46,325 nucleotides of DNA from SIG299 sp045593825. GTDB lineage: Bacteria; Bacillota; Clostridia; Lachnospirales; Lachnospiraceae. The stretch is from assembly GCA_045593825.1 (NCBI GenBank), contig JAZNXI010000196.1, forward strand, positions 1 to 46,325. Reading direction: 5' to 3'. Positions 1-8,060 of this stretch are shown one piece after another. Position numbers and translations under genes: made by a program. Each line of letters opens with the position of its first letter. Position 1 is the first letter of the stretch. The notes under the pieces were generated by a model. That model searched no databases, was not told the origin of the DNA, and saw nothing but the letters and a program-made list of their open reading frames with translations.

Positions 1-45
1 ATATACATAATCATTTCCGCATCCCTGCATCTTTGTAAATTTCAT
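1..45 (-). CDS. dapF: Diaminopimelate epimerase, N-terminal fragment (cut by window edge)
   Basis: Only the first 15 codons are present, reading MKFTKMQGCGNDYVY. This is the typical start of diaminopimelate epimerase, which converts LL- to meso-diaminopimelate in lysine and peptidoglycan synthesis; the Cys in the family's first active-site loop lies further on, outside the window. The ATG at 45 is preceded by a strong GGAGG site with a 7-base gap. A TATGAT -10 box with an upstream TG (extended -10) lies on the same strand near 80-86, just after the terminator of the preceding gene, so dapF probably has its own promoter. The identification rests on 15 residues but the motif is distinctive. Confidence 0.8.
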   Translation of the reverse strand, partial: MKFTKMQGCGNDYVY

Positions 46-99
46 AAGTATTCCTCCCGAATCTGATAAATTTGTTACTAATCATAGCACAAAACGAAA

Positions 100-131
100 A
101 GAAGGGAAAGCCTTTTTATGCTCTCCCTTCT
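100..131 (-). terminator. Intrinsic terminator after the DUF4956 gene
   Basis: An 8-bp perfect stem AGAAGGGA/TCCCTTCT encloses a 16-base loop. On the minus strand it is followed by TTTTCGTTTT, and on the plus strand by a run of seven T. It sits between the DUF4956 stop and the dapF promoter, so it separates the two units. It could work in both directions. Confidence 0.75.
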
Positions 132-138
132 GATTTTT

Positions 139-822
139 TTACAATACCTGTTCTTTTATCTGTTTACTCATGATGATAGTAAGATTACCGTTTCTGGTAC
201 GGATTTCATCCATAAACTTCTTCTCGTTAATGTCCTTCTTTAAGTAAACGATATAAGTTAATTCATATAAAGTACCCATATTTGTTGTTTTGATACGCTC
301 CAGGGAAGCTTTGGTTGTGTATGTACTCATTAAATCATCAAATACACCCTGATAATCCATATCCTCCGGAATAAGAATGCGAAGCTGTCTGCATTCGCTC
401 TTTACAAGGAATCTGCCAAGATAATTTACTAAAACAACTACCACGGAAAGCACAACCACTACCGCAAGGCCAAGACTCAGATAACCAAGACCGCATGCCA
501 GACCGGATGCCATTGCCATGAATACAAAGGCAATATCCTTACCGTCACCCGGAATACTACGGTAACGTACCAGTGCAAAAACACCGGCAATGGAGAACGC
601 TCTTGCCACGTTGCTTCCGATAAGGGAAATAACCACCGCCACTACGGCAGGAATCATTACCAGACTCAGGAAAAAGCTTAAGCTTCTCTGTTCTCTTTTA
701 CAAATTGCAAAATATACACCACCGATAACCAGGCCGAACACTGCTGCCACCAGCATACAGGTGATGGTATTACCTACATCCATTGTAGTATCTGCTGTTA
801 CTCCAAAAATCTGCTCTATCAT
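139..822 (-). CDS. DUF4956 family membrane protein
   Basis: A 227-residue protein with four predicted membrane segments in its first 140 residues (roughly 19-40, 48-68, 97-115 and 118-137) and a soluble C-terminal domain of about 85 residues. The conserved VARAFSIAGVFALVRYRS stretch after the second segment is characteristic of the DUF4956 family; the biochemical role is unknown. The start ATG overlaps the stop of the upstream VTC-domain gene by one base, and the AAAGGAG site lies in that gene's end, so the two are translationally coupled. DUF4956 proteins are repeatedly found beside VTC-domain (polyphosphate polymerase-like) proteins, and often near CotH-kinase proteins, so a joint role in polyphosphate or envelope phosphorylation is an inference. 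A terminator follows. Confidence 0.85.
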   Translation of the reverse strand: MIEQIFGVTADTTMDVGNTITCMLVAAVFGLVIGGVYFAICKREQRSLSFFLSLVMIPAVVAVVISLIGSNVARAFSIAGVFALVRYRSIPGDGKDIAFVFMAMASGLACGLGYLSLGLAVVVVLSVVVVLVNYLGRFLVKSECRQLRILIPEDMDYQGVFDDLMSTYTTKASLERIKTTNMGTLYELTYIVYLKKDINEKKFMDEIRTRNGNLTIIMSKQIKEQVL

Positions 823-1565
823 TATTTTTTATCTCCTTTGTAATCAATTTTACAGCCGTTTGCCACGAACTTTTTATACTCCGTTCCGTATTTGGAAAAG
901 GACGCCGGATAAATCTGAAACTCCGATAAAATCTGCGTCATCCAAAGAGGCATGGCCTTTTCAATTTTAACTTCCATAATCCATTCATCTTCTTCCAAAA
1001 GCTTATCACCATAAATGCCGTAATGCAGACCAAGGTCATATCTTCTGGTGGTAATATTTCTGTCGAAGGTTACGCGGAAGTCTTTATTATCTTTACCAAA
1101 CATCGCACAACGGTCATAGGATAAAAAGACCTTTGGTGATAAATCCATGCGGTGAATCATGTAATCGATTTCATTTAACACCTGATGGTTCATGTACTGT
1201 TTTAGTTCCGGCCGCTCCTTACTTTGCAGATACTGATATGCTTCTGCCAGCTGAAGTTTGGTGCGACGCTTGTTTACCAGACGTTTGTACTTCTTTTTGA
1301 TTTCAAGAAATACCTTTTCGTCCGGCGCCTTAACACCGTAGCTGCGAAGACGGAGTTTTTCTTTATATACACTTCCATCGATAGACTTACGGATTAAATA
1401 GTTATCCGGAGTATCATAATAAATATTGCAGATGGTATAAAAATCACCGTCCCTGCTGTGCTCGTCTGCCTCCATGTACTCTGACAGCCGCTCCCGGAGT
1501 TTGTGATATGTATCATCTCTTATCCGGTATTTTTTTTCATACCGGTTAAAAACCTCAATAGCCAT
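822..1565 (-). CDS. VTC-domain protein (polyphosphate polymerase-like)
   Basis: A 247-residue soluble protein matching the VTC domain, the tunnel-shaped triphosphate-tunnel fold that polymerises polyphosphate from ATP in yeast Vtc4. Visible hallmarks are the start RYEKKYR, the YYDTPDNYLIRKSIDG segment, the basic pair KLRLRSYG, and alternating charged strands such as EIKKKYKR and EVKIEKA that line the tunnel. I chose the ATG at 1565 rather than the one at 1577, because GGAG sits 6 bases before 1565 and no Shine-Dalgarno sequence precedes 1577. It overlaps the DUF4956 gene by one base. Catalytic activity cannot be judged from sequence alone; many bacterial VTC proteins are untested. Confidence 0.85.
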   Translation of the reverse strand: MAIEVFNRYEKKYRIRDDTYHKLRERLSEYMEADEHSRDGDFYTICNIYYDTPDNYLIRKSIDGSVYKEKLRLRSYGVKAPDEKVFLEIKKKYKRLVNKRRTKLQLAEAYQYLQSKERPELKQYMNHQVLNEIDYMIHRMDLSPKVFLSYDRCAMFGKDNKDFRVTFDRNITTRRYDLGLHYGIYGDKLLEEDEWIMEVKIEKAMPLWMTQILSEFQIYPASFSKYGTEYKKFVANGCKIDYKGDKK

Positions 1566-1604
1566 TTTCTTCTCCATGTGTCATTTTGTTCATTAACAAA
1601 CATC

Positions 1605-1610
1605 ATTATA
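1605..1610 (-). promoter_or_regulatory. Extended -10 promoter for VTC-DUF4956
   Basis: The minus strand reads TGGTATAAT, a perfect -10 with an extended TGn element. A good -35 is not visible at 17 bp, which fits an extended -10 promoter. The predicted transcript start is near 1598, giving a leader of about 33 bases to the preferred start codon. Confidence 0.55.
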
Positions 1611-1691
1611 CCACACATTTTCGGAAAATCCATGGAATTATTGTGAATTTTTATTGAAATTCTCCCATTACTTGCTTTTTACCATAAGAAC

Positions 1692-2513
1692 TTATAACAA
1701 ACCCTGTAATATCTCTTCCACCTGACGGCTGGTACTGCGTTCTGCCTCTTCCATTTTTCTGCGCATTTCCACTTCCTGCTTTAATCTAAGCACATCCTGA
1801 CGCACCTTCCGTTCCACCTCAGGGCGACGCTTTGCCACTGCGATTTTCTGTTGTCTGCGGGCTTCCTTCCGAAGTTTTTCCTGCTCCTTCTCCTGCTTGC
1901 GGATTTCTTTTTTCTGCTGCTGATATGCTTTACTGTCAATCACCTGCATCTGCGCTTCCAAAACCGCCTTGGTTTGACGAAGTTCTTCCCTATCCTTCCC
2001 CCATACATGATATTCATGCTCCAGGCGGACCTGAAGATAATTTTCCAGGTAGTCCCGCATGCCGCATTTCAGTGCATCTACCTTACCGGGAACCATGCAA
2101 AAACCATCTACTACCAGTAAAAGAGCACTGGTCCAAATTCCCTGAAACATTGCAGTCAGCACACTTTCGGTTGGTAAACCTTTTACACAGCCGTACATGG
2201 CATCCAGGGCACCCAACAATAAACATACACTTACCAGCTGAATATGTAAACCGGTCCATGCCGTTACCGGAATACCGAGAATTCTCCGTTCCAAAAAAAA
2301 CTTATCTACAAAGCTTTCTACATTTTGAACCCCCAACATTGCCTGATATCGCAGAATAAACTGCTCCTTCATTTTCTGCATCCACTTATTTTTTGTTGTT
2401 TTCATGCACTTTAATGCCCGAAGAAGAATGCGGTAATATCCCGTCAATAAAATTCTTGATACACATCCGAATGCACACACCGTTATTGTAGTATAGTATA
2501 TTGCCTGTCCCAT
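1692..2513 (-). CDS. Unrecognised membrane protein with C-terminal coiled coil
   Basis: A 273-residue protein that I do not recognise. It has a hydrophobic N-terminus (residues 1-32), two further membrane segments (about 83-110 and 120-142), and from about 180 a long highly charged region rich in Lys, Glu, Arg and Gln with the periodicity of a coiled coil. The start ATG has a strong AGGAGG site 6 bases upstream. The gene stands alone between a terminator (2614-2649) and the VTC promoter. Its promoter region carries two inverted matches to the Spo0A box, so control by the sporulation or stationary-phase regulator is suspected. The position of the coiled coil behind two membrane spans suggests a scaffold role, but that is only a guess from architecture. 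Confidence 0.7.
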   Translation of the reverse strand: MGQAIYYTTITVCAFGCVSRILLTGYYRILLRALKCMKTTKNKWMQKMKEQFILRYQAMLGVQNVESFVDKFFLERRILGIPVTAWTGLHIQLVSVCLLLGALDAMYGCVKGLPTESVLTAMFQGIWTSALLLVVDGFCMVPGKVDALKCGMRDYLENYLQVRLEHEYHVWGKDREELRQTKAVLEAQMQVIDSKAYQQQKKEIRKQEKEQEKLRKEARRQQKIAVAKRRPEVERKVRQDVLRLKQEVEMRRKMEEAERSTSRQVEEILQGLL

Positions 2514-2557
2514 ATTTTCCTCCTATTGGATTTAATTTACTTTTATTTCCAATTCGC

Positions 2558-2633
2558 ATCATACACCTATTCCCGTGTCATATTTTGTCGAAATGTGGAC
2601 TAAAAATAAAAAAGAGAACGACAGAATTCGACA
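2558..2633 (-). promoter_or_regulatory. Putative Spo0A-controlled promoter (two inverted 0A boxes)
   Basis: On the minus strand a TATGAT -10 (2558-2563) has no good -35 at 17 bp (AAAATA), but a perfect 0A box TTCGACA (2586-2592) touches that position. A second box, in the opposite orientation, lies at 2627-2633. Both sit in the longer identical sequence ATTTTGTCGAA, so together they form an 11-bp inverted repeat spaced by 34 bp. The Spo0A core TGTCGAA is established in Bacillus and Clostridia. A box overlapping -35 is typical of Spo0A-activated sigma-A promoters. Control of the gene ending at 1692 is inferred. Confidence 0.45.
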
Positions 2634-2649
2634 AAATCCTATCGTTCTC
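2614..2649 (-). terminator. Intrinsic terminator after the SpoU-type methylase
   Basis: Stem GAGAACGA/TCGTTCTC with a 20-base loop, followed on the minus strand by a long T-rich run (TTTTTTATTTTTAG). It begins 7 bases after the methylase stop codon. The loop contains one of the two Spo0A-box matches. Confidence 0.85.
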
Positions 2650-2655
2650 GTACTT

Positions 2656-3438
2656 TTATGATAATTTTTGATTTCTAAAAGCCTCATACATCAAAAGCGC
2701 TGCAGCAATTGCCGCATTTAAAGACTCCACGCTGCCTGCCATTGGAATTATCACCTTCTCATTTGCCAGTTCGGAAGCCTCCTCCGAAAGACCGTTAGCC
2801 TCATTTCCGATCAGGATACCTACCTTGCCGGAATAATCTGCCTTGTCAAAGGTTTTCTTTCCCTTTAAATGAGCTGCCAGTAAACGCACCTCCTGCTGCC
2901 GGAGATTTTGTAACAATGCCATAAAATCCTCAACATAAAGAAATGGTACCCGGTATACCGCACCCATGGTAGAACGGATTACCTTTGGATTATAAATATC
3001 CACCGACTCCTTACTTAAAATCACTCCGGACACTCCGGCCGCTTCCGCCGTACGGATAATGGTACCAAGGTTTCCCGGATCCCGCAGGTTTTCTAACAAT
3101 ACTAACGTTCCGGCATCTGCAATCATATTCTCTAAGGAGTATTCCGGCATTTTTACAATGGCAAGTACACCTTGCGGAGTAACCGTTTCTGCCATAGCGT
3201 CAAACACAGAATCCGCCACAATCTCATAAGGCACTGCCGGCAGTTCCTTTCCTGCATACTGCTCCTTTACATAGCTTTCGGAAAAATATGCCTTGACAAC
3301 CCTGGACTTATCCTGACAGATTTCTTCAAACATTTTTCTGCCTTCGATAACAAAGGCTTTCTTTTCTTTCCGTTCTTTGCTCTTTTTTAACAGTGCAGTA
3401 ATTTCCTTTATCTGCACATTGGAAGTACTGGTAATCAT
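2656..3438 (-). CDS. TrmH/SpoU-family RNA 2'-O-methyltransferase (RlmB/TsnR-like)
   Basis: A 260-residue knotted SPOUT methylase that transfers methyl from S-adenosylmethionine to a ribose 2'-OH of ribosomal or transfer RNA. The three family motifs are visible: NLRDPGNLGTIIRTAEA (motif 1, catalytic Arg), LIGNEANGLSEE (motif 2) and IPMAGSVESLNAAIAAAL (motif 3, cofactor knot). The first 95 residues form the small L30e-like RNA-binding domain seen in the larger members. The ATG lies 1 base after the ktrA stop, with GGAGG inside the end of ktrA, so it is the last gene of a ktrB-ktrA-methylase unit ending at a strong terminator. The exact target nucleotide cannot be assigned. Confidence 0.9.
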   Translation of the reverse strand: MITSTSNVQIKEITALLKKSKERKEKKAFVIEGRKMFEEICQDKSRVVKAYFSESYVKEQYAGKELPAVPYEIVADSVFDAMAETVTPQGVLAIVKMPEYSLENMIADAGTLVLLENLRDPGNLGTIIRTAEAAGVSGVILSKESVDIYNPKVIRSTMGAVYRVPFLYVEDFMALLQNLRQQEVRLLAAHLKGKKTFDKADYSGKVGILIGNEANGLSEEASELANEKVIIPMAGSVESLNAAIAAALLMYEAFRNQKLS

Positions 3439-3439
3439 C

Positions 3440-4120
3440 TTATGCCTCCGGACCTCCTGCCAGCTTATTTAATGCATGATTACTACCGATTACTACAAGT
3501 ATATCATCTTCCAGTAACGGTGCATCCGCATCCGGTGTGATTTCAAAGTCACCCTTCCGCTTAATGCCGACAACATTAACTTTTTTTGCCACTCGCAGAT
3601 TTAATTCTCTTAAGCTTTTTCCCACCCAATCCTGCGGAATGTCAAAATTCATCATACTATATTTATTGGAAAGTTCAACGGCATCAAAAAAGTTTCCACC
3701 CACCAAATTGTGGGCAATGCGGATTCCTGTTTCTTTTTCAGGAAAAATGATTTTATCCGCTCCGACTTTTTTTAACACCTTTGCCTGCAGCTCCGTTTGT
3801 GCCTTGGCAAGCACATAAGGAATTCCCATTTCCTTAGACAAAATGGTTGCCAGTACACTGGCCTCCAAATTTTCACCAATGGCTATAATCGCACCATCAA
3901 AATTTTTTATTCCAAGGGAATGAACTGCTTCTGCATCTGTTACATCGGCACATACCGCAGAGGTAACATCATCCGCAATTTCCGCTATTCTATCCGGTTC
4001 GGAATCCACTGCCATTACCTGACACCCATTATCAGCCAATGCCCTGGCTACACTCAGTCCAAATTTACCGATACCAAACACCACAAATTCTTTTCTCTTA
4101 CTTACTGCTTTTTTTGCCAT
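3440..4120 (-). CDS. ktrA: Potassium uptake regulatory subunit KtrA/TrkA (RCK domain)
   Basis: A 226-residue cytoplasmic RCK protein that gates the KtrB/TrkH channel in response to nucleotides. The Rossmann dinucleotide motif VFGIGKFGLSVARALADNG lies at about residues 14-32, with an acidic ribose-binding residue in VDSEPDRI. The TrkA-C domain occupies about residues 140-226. The length fits a single-unit KtrA rather than the duplicated proteobacterial TrkA. An open frame extends upstream to 4243 inside ktrB, but the true start is the ATG at 4120, preceded by AGAGGAAG. It begins 13 bases after the ktrB stop, so the two subunits are expressed together. Confidence 0.9.
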   Translation of the reverse strand: MAKKAVSKRKEFVVFGIGKFGLSVARALADNGCQVMAVDSEPDRIAEIADDVTSAVCADVTDAEAVHSLGIKNFDGAIIAIGENLEASVLATILSKEMGIPYVLAKAQTELQAKVLKKVGADKIIFPEKETGIRIAHNLVGGNFFDAVELSNKYSMMNFDIPQDWVGKSLRELNLRVAKKVNVVGIKRKGDFEITPDADAPLLEDDILVVIGSNHALNKLAGGPEA

Positions 4121-4133
4121 TTTTTCTTCCTCT

Positions 4134-5504
4134 TTATCCAATGATAACCTTGCCCTCGGCATAGGATTTTTTACCTTCGTATGATTTTGCGTTAAATGCC
4201 AGTGCCATTGTAATCGGTCCCAGACGTCCCAAATACATAGCAAGCATTACAACCCATTTCCCAACCATTGATAAATCTTTGGTGATTCCCCTGCTGATAC
4301 CTGCCGTAGTTGCTGCAGCCACTGATTCGAACAACACATCCACAAATCCCGCTTCTTCCGTGGCAGAAAGCACTATGGTAAATGCCATCAATACCAAAAA
4401 GAATATTACTACCACCGCAACCGCACGCCGCACATAGTTGTCGGATATTTTTCTACGAAATGCCTGAACCTCATCAATACCTCTTACCGCTGACAGCATA
4501 GATAAAATCAACAAGACAATGGTAATCGTTTTTACACCGCCTGCAGTACCCATAGGCGAACCGCCAATAAACATATAAATCAATGATACTACCATAGAAG
4601 CATCGGTCAAATGCTCCTGAGGAAAGGTTTTAAATCCGGCGGAACGAAGTGTTATCGACTCAAAAAAGGCAGATAACACTTTATTTCCAAAAGATAATCC
4701 GCCTATCGTATCCGGATTATTATATTCGAAAACCAGTATTAACAGGGCTCCACCGAAAATTAAAATTGCAGATGTAGTAAGTACTAGCTTGCTATGCAGC
4801 GAAAGCTTTTGAAAAAAATCTTTCCACAGGATTTCACCGCGCCGTGCACGCCCGGTCACCTTCAGCACATCCCACCATACAGTAAATCCGAGACCACCAA
4901 GCACAACCAGCAACATTGTTGTTATGTTAATCATCAGATTGGTTTGATATACAATAAAGCTGCTATCTCCCACAATATCAAGCCCGGCGTTACAAAAAGC
5001 GGAAACAGAATGGAACATTGCTTTCCACATTCCTTCAAAGAAACCATACTCCGGCACAAAAACACAGGCATACAGCACGCATCCGAATGCTTCCACCACC
5101 AAGGTTCCTAAAAGAATCCGCCTGGTCAGACGCACCACCCCGGCAATGGAATCCAAATTGTAGGAATCCTGAATTACCATCCGTTCTCTCAAGCCGATAT
5201 GGCGCCCCATCAACAAAAGTACTGTTGTAGTAAAGGTAATAACGCCAAGACCACCAAACTGCATTAACACAAGAATAACCGCCTGTCCAAAGTAACTCCA
5301 CTGCTCCACTGTGACCATGGTAGTAAGTCCTGTTACACAGAGAGAAGACGTGGCCATAAACATGGCATCTGTAAATGACACTTCTTGTCCCGGTTTTGAT
5401 GCTATAGGAAGGCTCAAAAGAATGGTCCCCAACAGGATACCTATCAGGAAACCAAGTACAATGATTCTTGTTGTTGTCATTTTTATATGTAAAAAGTTTC
5501 TCAT
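4134..5504 (-). CDS. ktrB: Potassium transporter KtrB/TrkH channel subunit
   Basis: A 456-residue polytopic membrane protein of the TrkH/KtrB superfamily, with four M1-P-M2 repeats that form a K+ pathway coupled to Na+ or H+. Pore-loop segments are visible as SSLCVTGLTTM, SAFCNAGLDIVG, ESITLRSAGFKT and AAATTAGISRGI, each with the conserved Gly that lines the filter. The intramembrane gate region GGSPMGTAGGVKT follows the third pore. I start it at 5504, with AGAGG 7-8 bases upstream; the frame extends to 5567 through the preceding terminator, which is not plausible. It forms an operon with ktrA. Confidence 0.9.
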   Translation of the reverse strand: MRNFLHIKMTTTRIIVLGFLIGILLGTILLSLPIASKPGQEVSFTDAMFMATSSLCVTGLTTMVTVEQWSYFGQAVILVLMQFGGLGVITFTTTVLLLMGRHIGLRERMVIQDSYNLDSIAGVVRLTRRILLGTLVVEAFGCVLYACVFVPEYGFFEGMWKAMFHSVSAFCNAGLDIVGDSSFIVYQTNLMINITTMLLVVLGGLGFTVWWDVLKVTGRARRGEILWKDFFQKLSLHSKLVLTTSAILIFGGALLILVFEYNNPDTIGGLSFGNKVLSAFFESITLRSAGFKTFPQEHLTDASMVVSLIYMFIGGSPMGTAGGVKTITIVLLILSMLSAVRGIDEVQAFRRKISDNYVRRAVAVVVIFFLVLMAFTIVLSATEEAGFVDVLFESVAAATTAGISRGITKDLSMVGKWVVMLAMYLGRLGPITMALAFNAKSYEGKKSYAEGKVIIG

Positions 5505-5545
5505 TTTATTTGCCTCTTTTCCAACATGCACAGTTATCTTACCAC

Positions 5546-5582
5546 AAAAAGGGGCATCCCGCAACAAAAGATGCCCCTTTTC
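5546..5582 (-). terminator. Intrinsic terminator after the 71-residue gene
   Basis: A 13-bp stem (AAAAAGGGGCATC and its complement) with an 11-base loop and A/T-rich flanks on both sides. On the minus strand a run of T continues out of the stem. It isolates the small upstream gene from ktrB and may act in both directions. Confidence 0.8.
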
Positions 5583-5596
5583 CCTTCCTTCCGTAA

Positions 5597-5812
5597 TTAT
5601 TTCTTTTTTTCTTCCGTCACGGTTTTCGGTCGGAAATGATAAGATTCGTCATAATTTTCCCACTGCTCCGCTGTAACTGCCGCCACCGGAACGGAACCGG
5701 TACAATCGGTGAAGGAAGCGGAGTTACTAAGTTCAAATGCTTTGTCCAACTGCATTTCCCTCTTTTTTTCCTGCAAAATGGCATCCATCGGTTTTGTATT
5801 ATCTTTTCCCAT
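5597..5812 (-). CDS. Small uncharacterised protein (71 residues)
   Basis: A 71-residue soluble, charged protein with no membrane segment or known motif. The N-terminal half (DAILQEKKREMQLDKAFELS) looks helical, the middle is small and polar (SFTDCTGSVPVAA), and the end is rich in Lys and Glu. A clear AAAGGAG site precedes the ATG by 10 bases and a terminator follows within 20 bases, so this is a monocistronic gene set off by terminators on both sides (5546-5582 and 5892-5944). Function unknown. Its isolation and size would fit a small regulator or a sporulation-related protein, but nothing in the sequence proves that. Confidence 0.65.
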   Translation of the reverse strand: MGKDNTKPMDAILQEKKREMQLDKAFELSNSASFTDCTGSVPVAAVTAEQWENYDESYHFRPKTVTEEKKK

Positions 5813-5891
5813 GACTTTGATTCTCCTTTTCTAACAAACTCCCCTCAATTATTCTCTCCAAAACTTCCGCCTTAATTCATGTGCTCAAAAA

Positions 5892-5944
5892 AATAAGAAC
5901 GTTGCTGCACCTCACCATAAAAAAGTGCAAGCAAAGTTCCTATT
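5892..5944 (-). terminator. Intrinsic terminator after the EAL-domain gene
   Basis: A long imperfect stem: AATAAGAACGTTGCTGCAC pairs with the GTGCAAGCAAAGTTCCTATT side, with one internal mismatch and a bulge. On the minus strand it is followed by TTATTTTTTTG. It starts 4 bases beyond the stop of the phosphodiesterase gene. Confidence 0.8.
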
Positions 5945-5948
5945 TTAA

Positions 5949-8006
5949 TCAATTATGTTCTTCTACAATAAATACATAATACAAATCAGCGTCACTGTCT
6001 GTATGTACCAGATGTCCATAGTCGCGGACATTTTTTATATTGCCCTTTTTCGTAACAATCCGGTATTTTACAAAATCCAGGTTTGCATTACTTTCATTAA
6101 TCTGCTGGACAATCGTTCTGCTGACTTCCTGATAATCTTCCGGATGTACCATGCCGGCAAAAGAGCCTCCGGTCAGGTCCAAAAATTCTTCCAGGGAGCT
6201 GCACTCATAAATATCCAACAGCATTTCGTTTACACTGAGTATTTTTTCTGTTTCATTATTTGCGTAAATGAGGAATCCGCCCGGAATCATGGACAGAATG
6301 CCGTCTACACCAAAATTATCCTTTGGATTTCCTTTAATCAGGCTGACACCGCTGACCGGCCAGGTTTCTTTGACAAATTCTTTAAACCGGTCAAATTCCA
6401 CCGGTCTGGAATAAAAATACCCCTGATGGTAATTTGCAGAATATTTTCCGATAAAATCTTTGATTTCCTGGGTTTCCACCCCTTCCAGACATACCGTTAA
6501 ACCAAGACGTTTTGCACACTGCACGGTGGAGTCAACCACTACACGGTTGCTGCCTTTGTTTAAAATATTCAAAATAAAAGTCTGGTCAATCTTTACACAA
6601 GTAATCGGTAAATCACACAATAAATTGATGGTGGAATTACCGGTACCGTAGTCGTCAAGAGCAATTTTGATGCCGTGATTCCTAAAAAAGGTCAACTGTT
6701 CTTTTAAGAAATTCATATCAAGATTTCTACAGCGCTCCGTCAATTCCAGCTGCAGATTCTTTGCCGGAAAATGCAGTTCTTCCAAAAGACTGATAACTTC
6801 CCCGGTAAATTCCGGCCGTTCCAGCTGGCTGTAGGACATATTTACATTAATGAAAAAGCCCGGATAATCTTTGATAATCTCTTTCGCATCTTCCATGGCA
6901 CGACGAAGTACCCAAATACTCAAATCGTAAAAACACGGATGAGATTCCAAATGCGGCACAAAACGCCCCGGGGAAACTTCTCCAAACACCGGACTTCTCC
7001 ATCGGAGCAAAGCTTCCGCACCGATTATTTTTCCGGTTACCGTGGACACAAACGGTTGGTAACACAAATAAAATCCTTCACAGCTGTTTCTGATACCGGA
7101 CTTGATGGCATCCAGCAACTCCAACATCTTATAATTGTTTTCCTGGGATTCGTCATCAAATACCACCAGTTCATAATTTTCCTCATCTTTTGCCTTTTCC
7201 AACGCAGACAACAAATAGGAATACACCGTCTGTGAACTTACTTCATAGTTCTTGGTATATAATGCGCCACTACATATTTCAATATTAATGGCTGAGCCAT
7301 CCAAAGAAAAGTTAGCCAAAGTATCTCTGATTTTGGCATACATTGCTTTTAAATCCGCCAAACGTGACGCATGAAATACGATACCGAAAACCGTACCGTC
7401 CAGCCGGTATACCTTCCCGCTCATTCCAACAATAGTGCTGATTATTTTGGCCGTCTCGTACAACGTTTTATTACCGAAATTATATCCGTACAAAGCATTA
7501 ATACTGTTAAATCGCTTCAGTTCCAATGCCATCAGCAGGCACTCTTTATTGTTTTTCTTTGCCCGGCTGATGTGGGATAAGAAACTCTGAAACCTTGGCA
7601 GATCCGTAACCGCATCATGTTCTTCTTCTCCCTTGTGTACCGTTAAGGAGCCCGTAAAAACAAGAGCTTTCCCGCTCTCACCAAAAATCATTTTTCCCTT
7701 GCAGGTACAAGGCACATATTCCCCTTTCGCATTCCTGATTTGATAATTCAAGTAAAATGCTTCCTTTTCCTTAGAAAAAACCGCATCGAATTCCTGCTGT
7801 AAACGCTCCTTATCATCCGGATGCGTCATGTCCTGCATTATAGCTTTGGTACTGTCAATACTCTCTCCGGGAAGCCCCAAATATTCTACGGCTTCTTTAC
7901 TCCAGTGGGAAGCATCGTCTTCCATACTATTAATAAATACGAATTGTCCATCCGGAATACTGTTGATAATCTCAAAGATTTTTGTATTGATATCTGTACT
8001 TTGCAT
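5949..8006 (-). CDS. PAS-GGDEF(degenerate)-EAL-PAS cyclic-di-GMP phosphodiesterase
   Basis: A 685-residue cytoplasmic protein without membrane segments. Residues 15-125 form a PAS fold with the HPDD motif, 140-295 a GGDEF-type domain, 305-550 an EAL domain and 570-685 a second PAS with HPED. The GGDEF signature is replaced by LDGTVF (about 202-207), so cyclase activity is lost; it may bind GTP as an allosteric signal. The EAL domain keeps its metal and catalytic set: EALLRW (331), NVNMS, LELTER, DDYGTG (451), VKIDQ, LEGVE and HQGY. It should therefore hydrolyse c-di-GMP to pGpG. A C-terminal PAS after EAL is unusual. It is divergent from an AraC gene with separate well-formed promoters. Confidence 0.9.
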   Translation of the reverse strand: MQSTDINTKIFEIINSIPDGQFVFINSMEDDASHWSKEAVEYLGLPGESIDSTKAIMQDMTHPDDKERLQQEFDAVFSKEKEAFYLNYQIRNAKGEYVPCTCKGKMIFGESGKALVFTGSLTVHKGEEEHDAVTDLPRFQSFLSHISRAKKNNKECLLMALELKRFNSINALYGYNFGNKTLYETAKIISTIVGMSGKVYRLDGTVFGIVFHASRLADLKAMYAKIRDTLANFSLDGSAINIEICSGALYTKNYEVSSQTVYSYLLSALEKAKDEENYELVVFDDESQENNYKMLELLDAIKSGIRNSCEGFYLCYQPFVSTVTGKIIGAEALLRWRSPVFGEVSPGRFVPHLESHPCFYDLSIWVLRRAMEDAKEIIKDYPGFFINVNMSYSQLERPEFTGEVISLLEELHFPAKNLQLELTERCRNLDMNFLKEQLTFFRNHGIKIALDDYGTGNSTINLLCDLPITCVKIDQTFILNILNKGSNRVVVDSTVQCAKRLGLTVCLEGVETQEIKDFIGKYSANYHQGYFYSRPVEFDRFKEFVKETWPVSGVSLIKGNPKDNFGVDGILSMIPGGFLIYANNETEKILSVNEMLLDIYECSSLEEFLDLTGGSFAGMVHPEDYQEVSRTIVQQINESNANLDFVKYRIVTKKGNIKNVRDYGHLVHTDSDADLYYVFIVEEHN

Positions 8007-8060
8007 AGAATCCTCTTTCCTAACACTTCTGTATTTTCAAGTTAGTCCAGTATAACTCAT

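Noticed and set aside
2582..2637. The 11-bp inverted repeat as a pseudoknot or antiterminator
   Set aside because: The second arm lies in the loop of the methylase terminator, so pairing is possible, but no leader peptide or competing stem was seen; the Spo0A-box reading explains the same bases better.
4121..4243. N-terminal extension of KtrA
   Set aside because: It overlaps ktrB in another frame, and the AGAGGAAG site marks the ATG at 4120.
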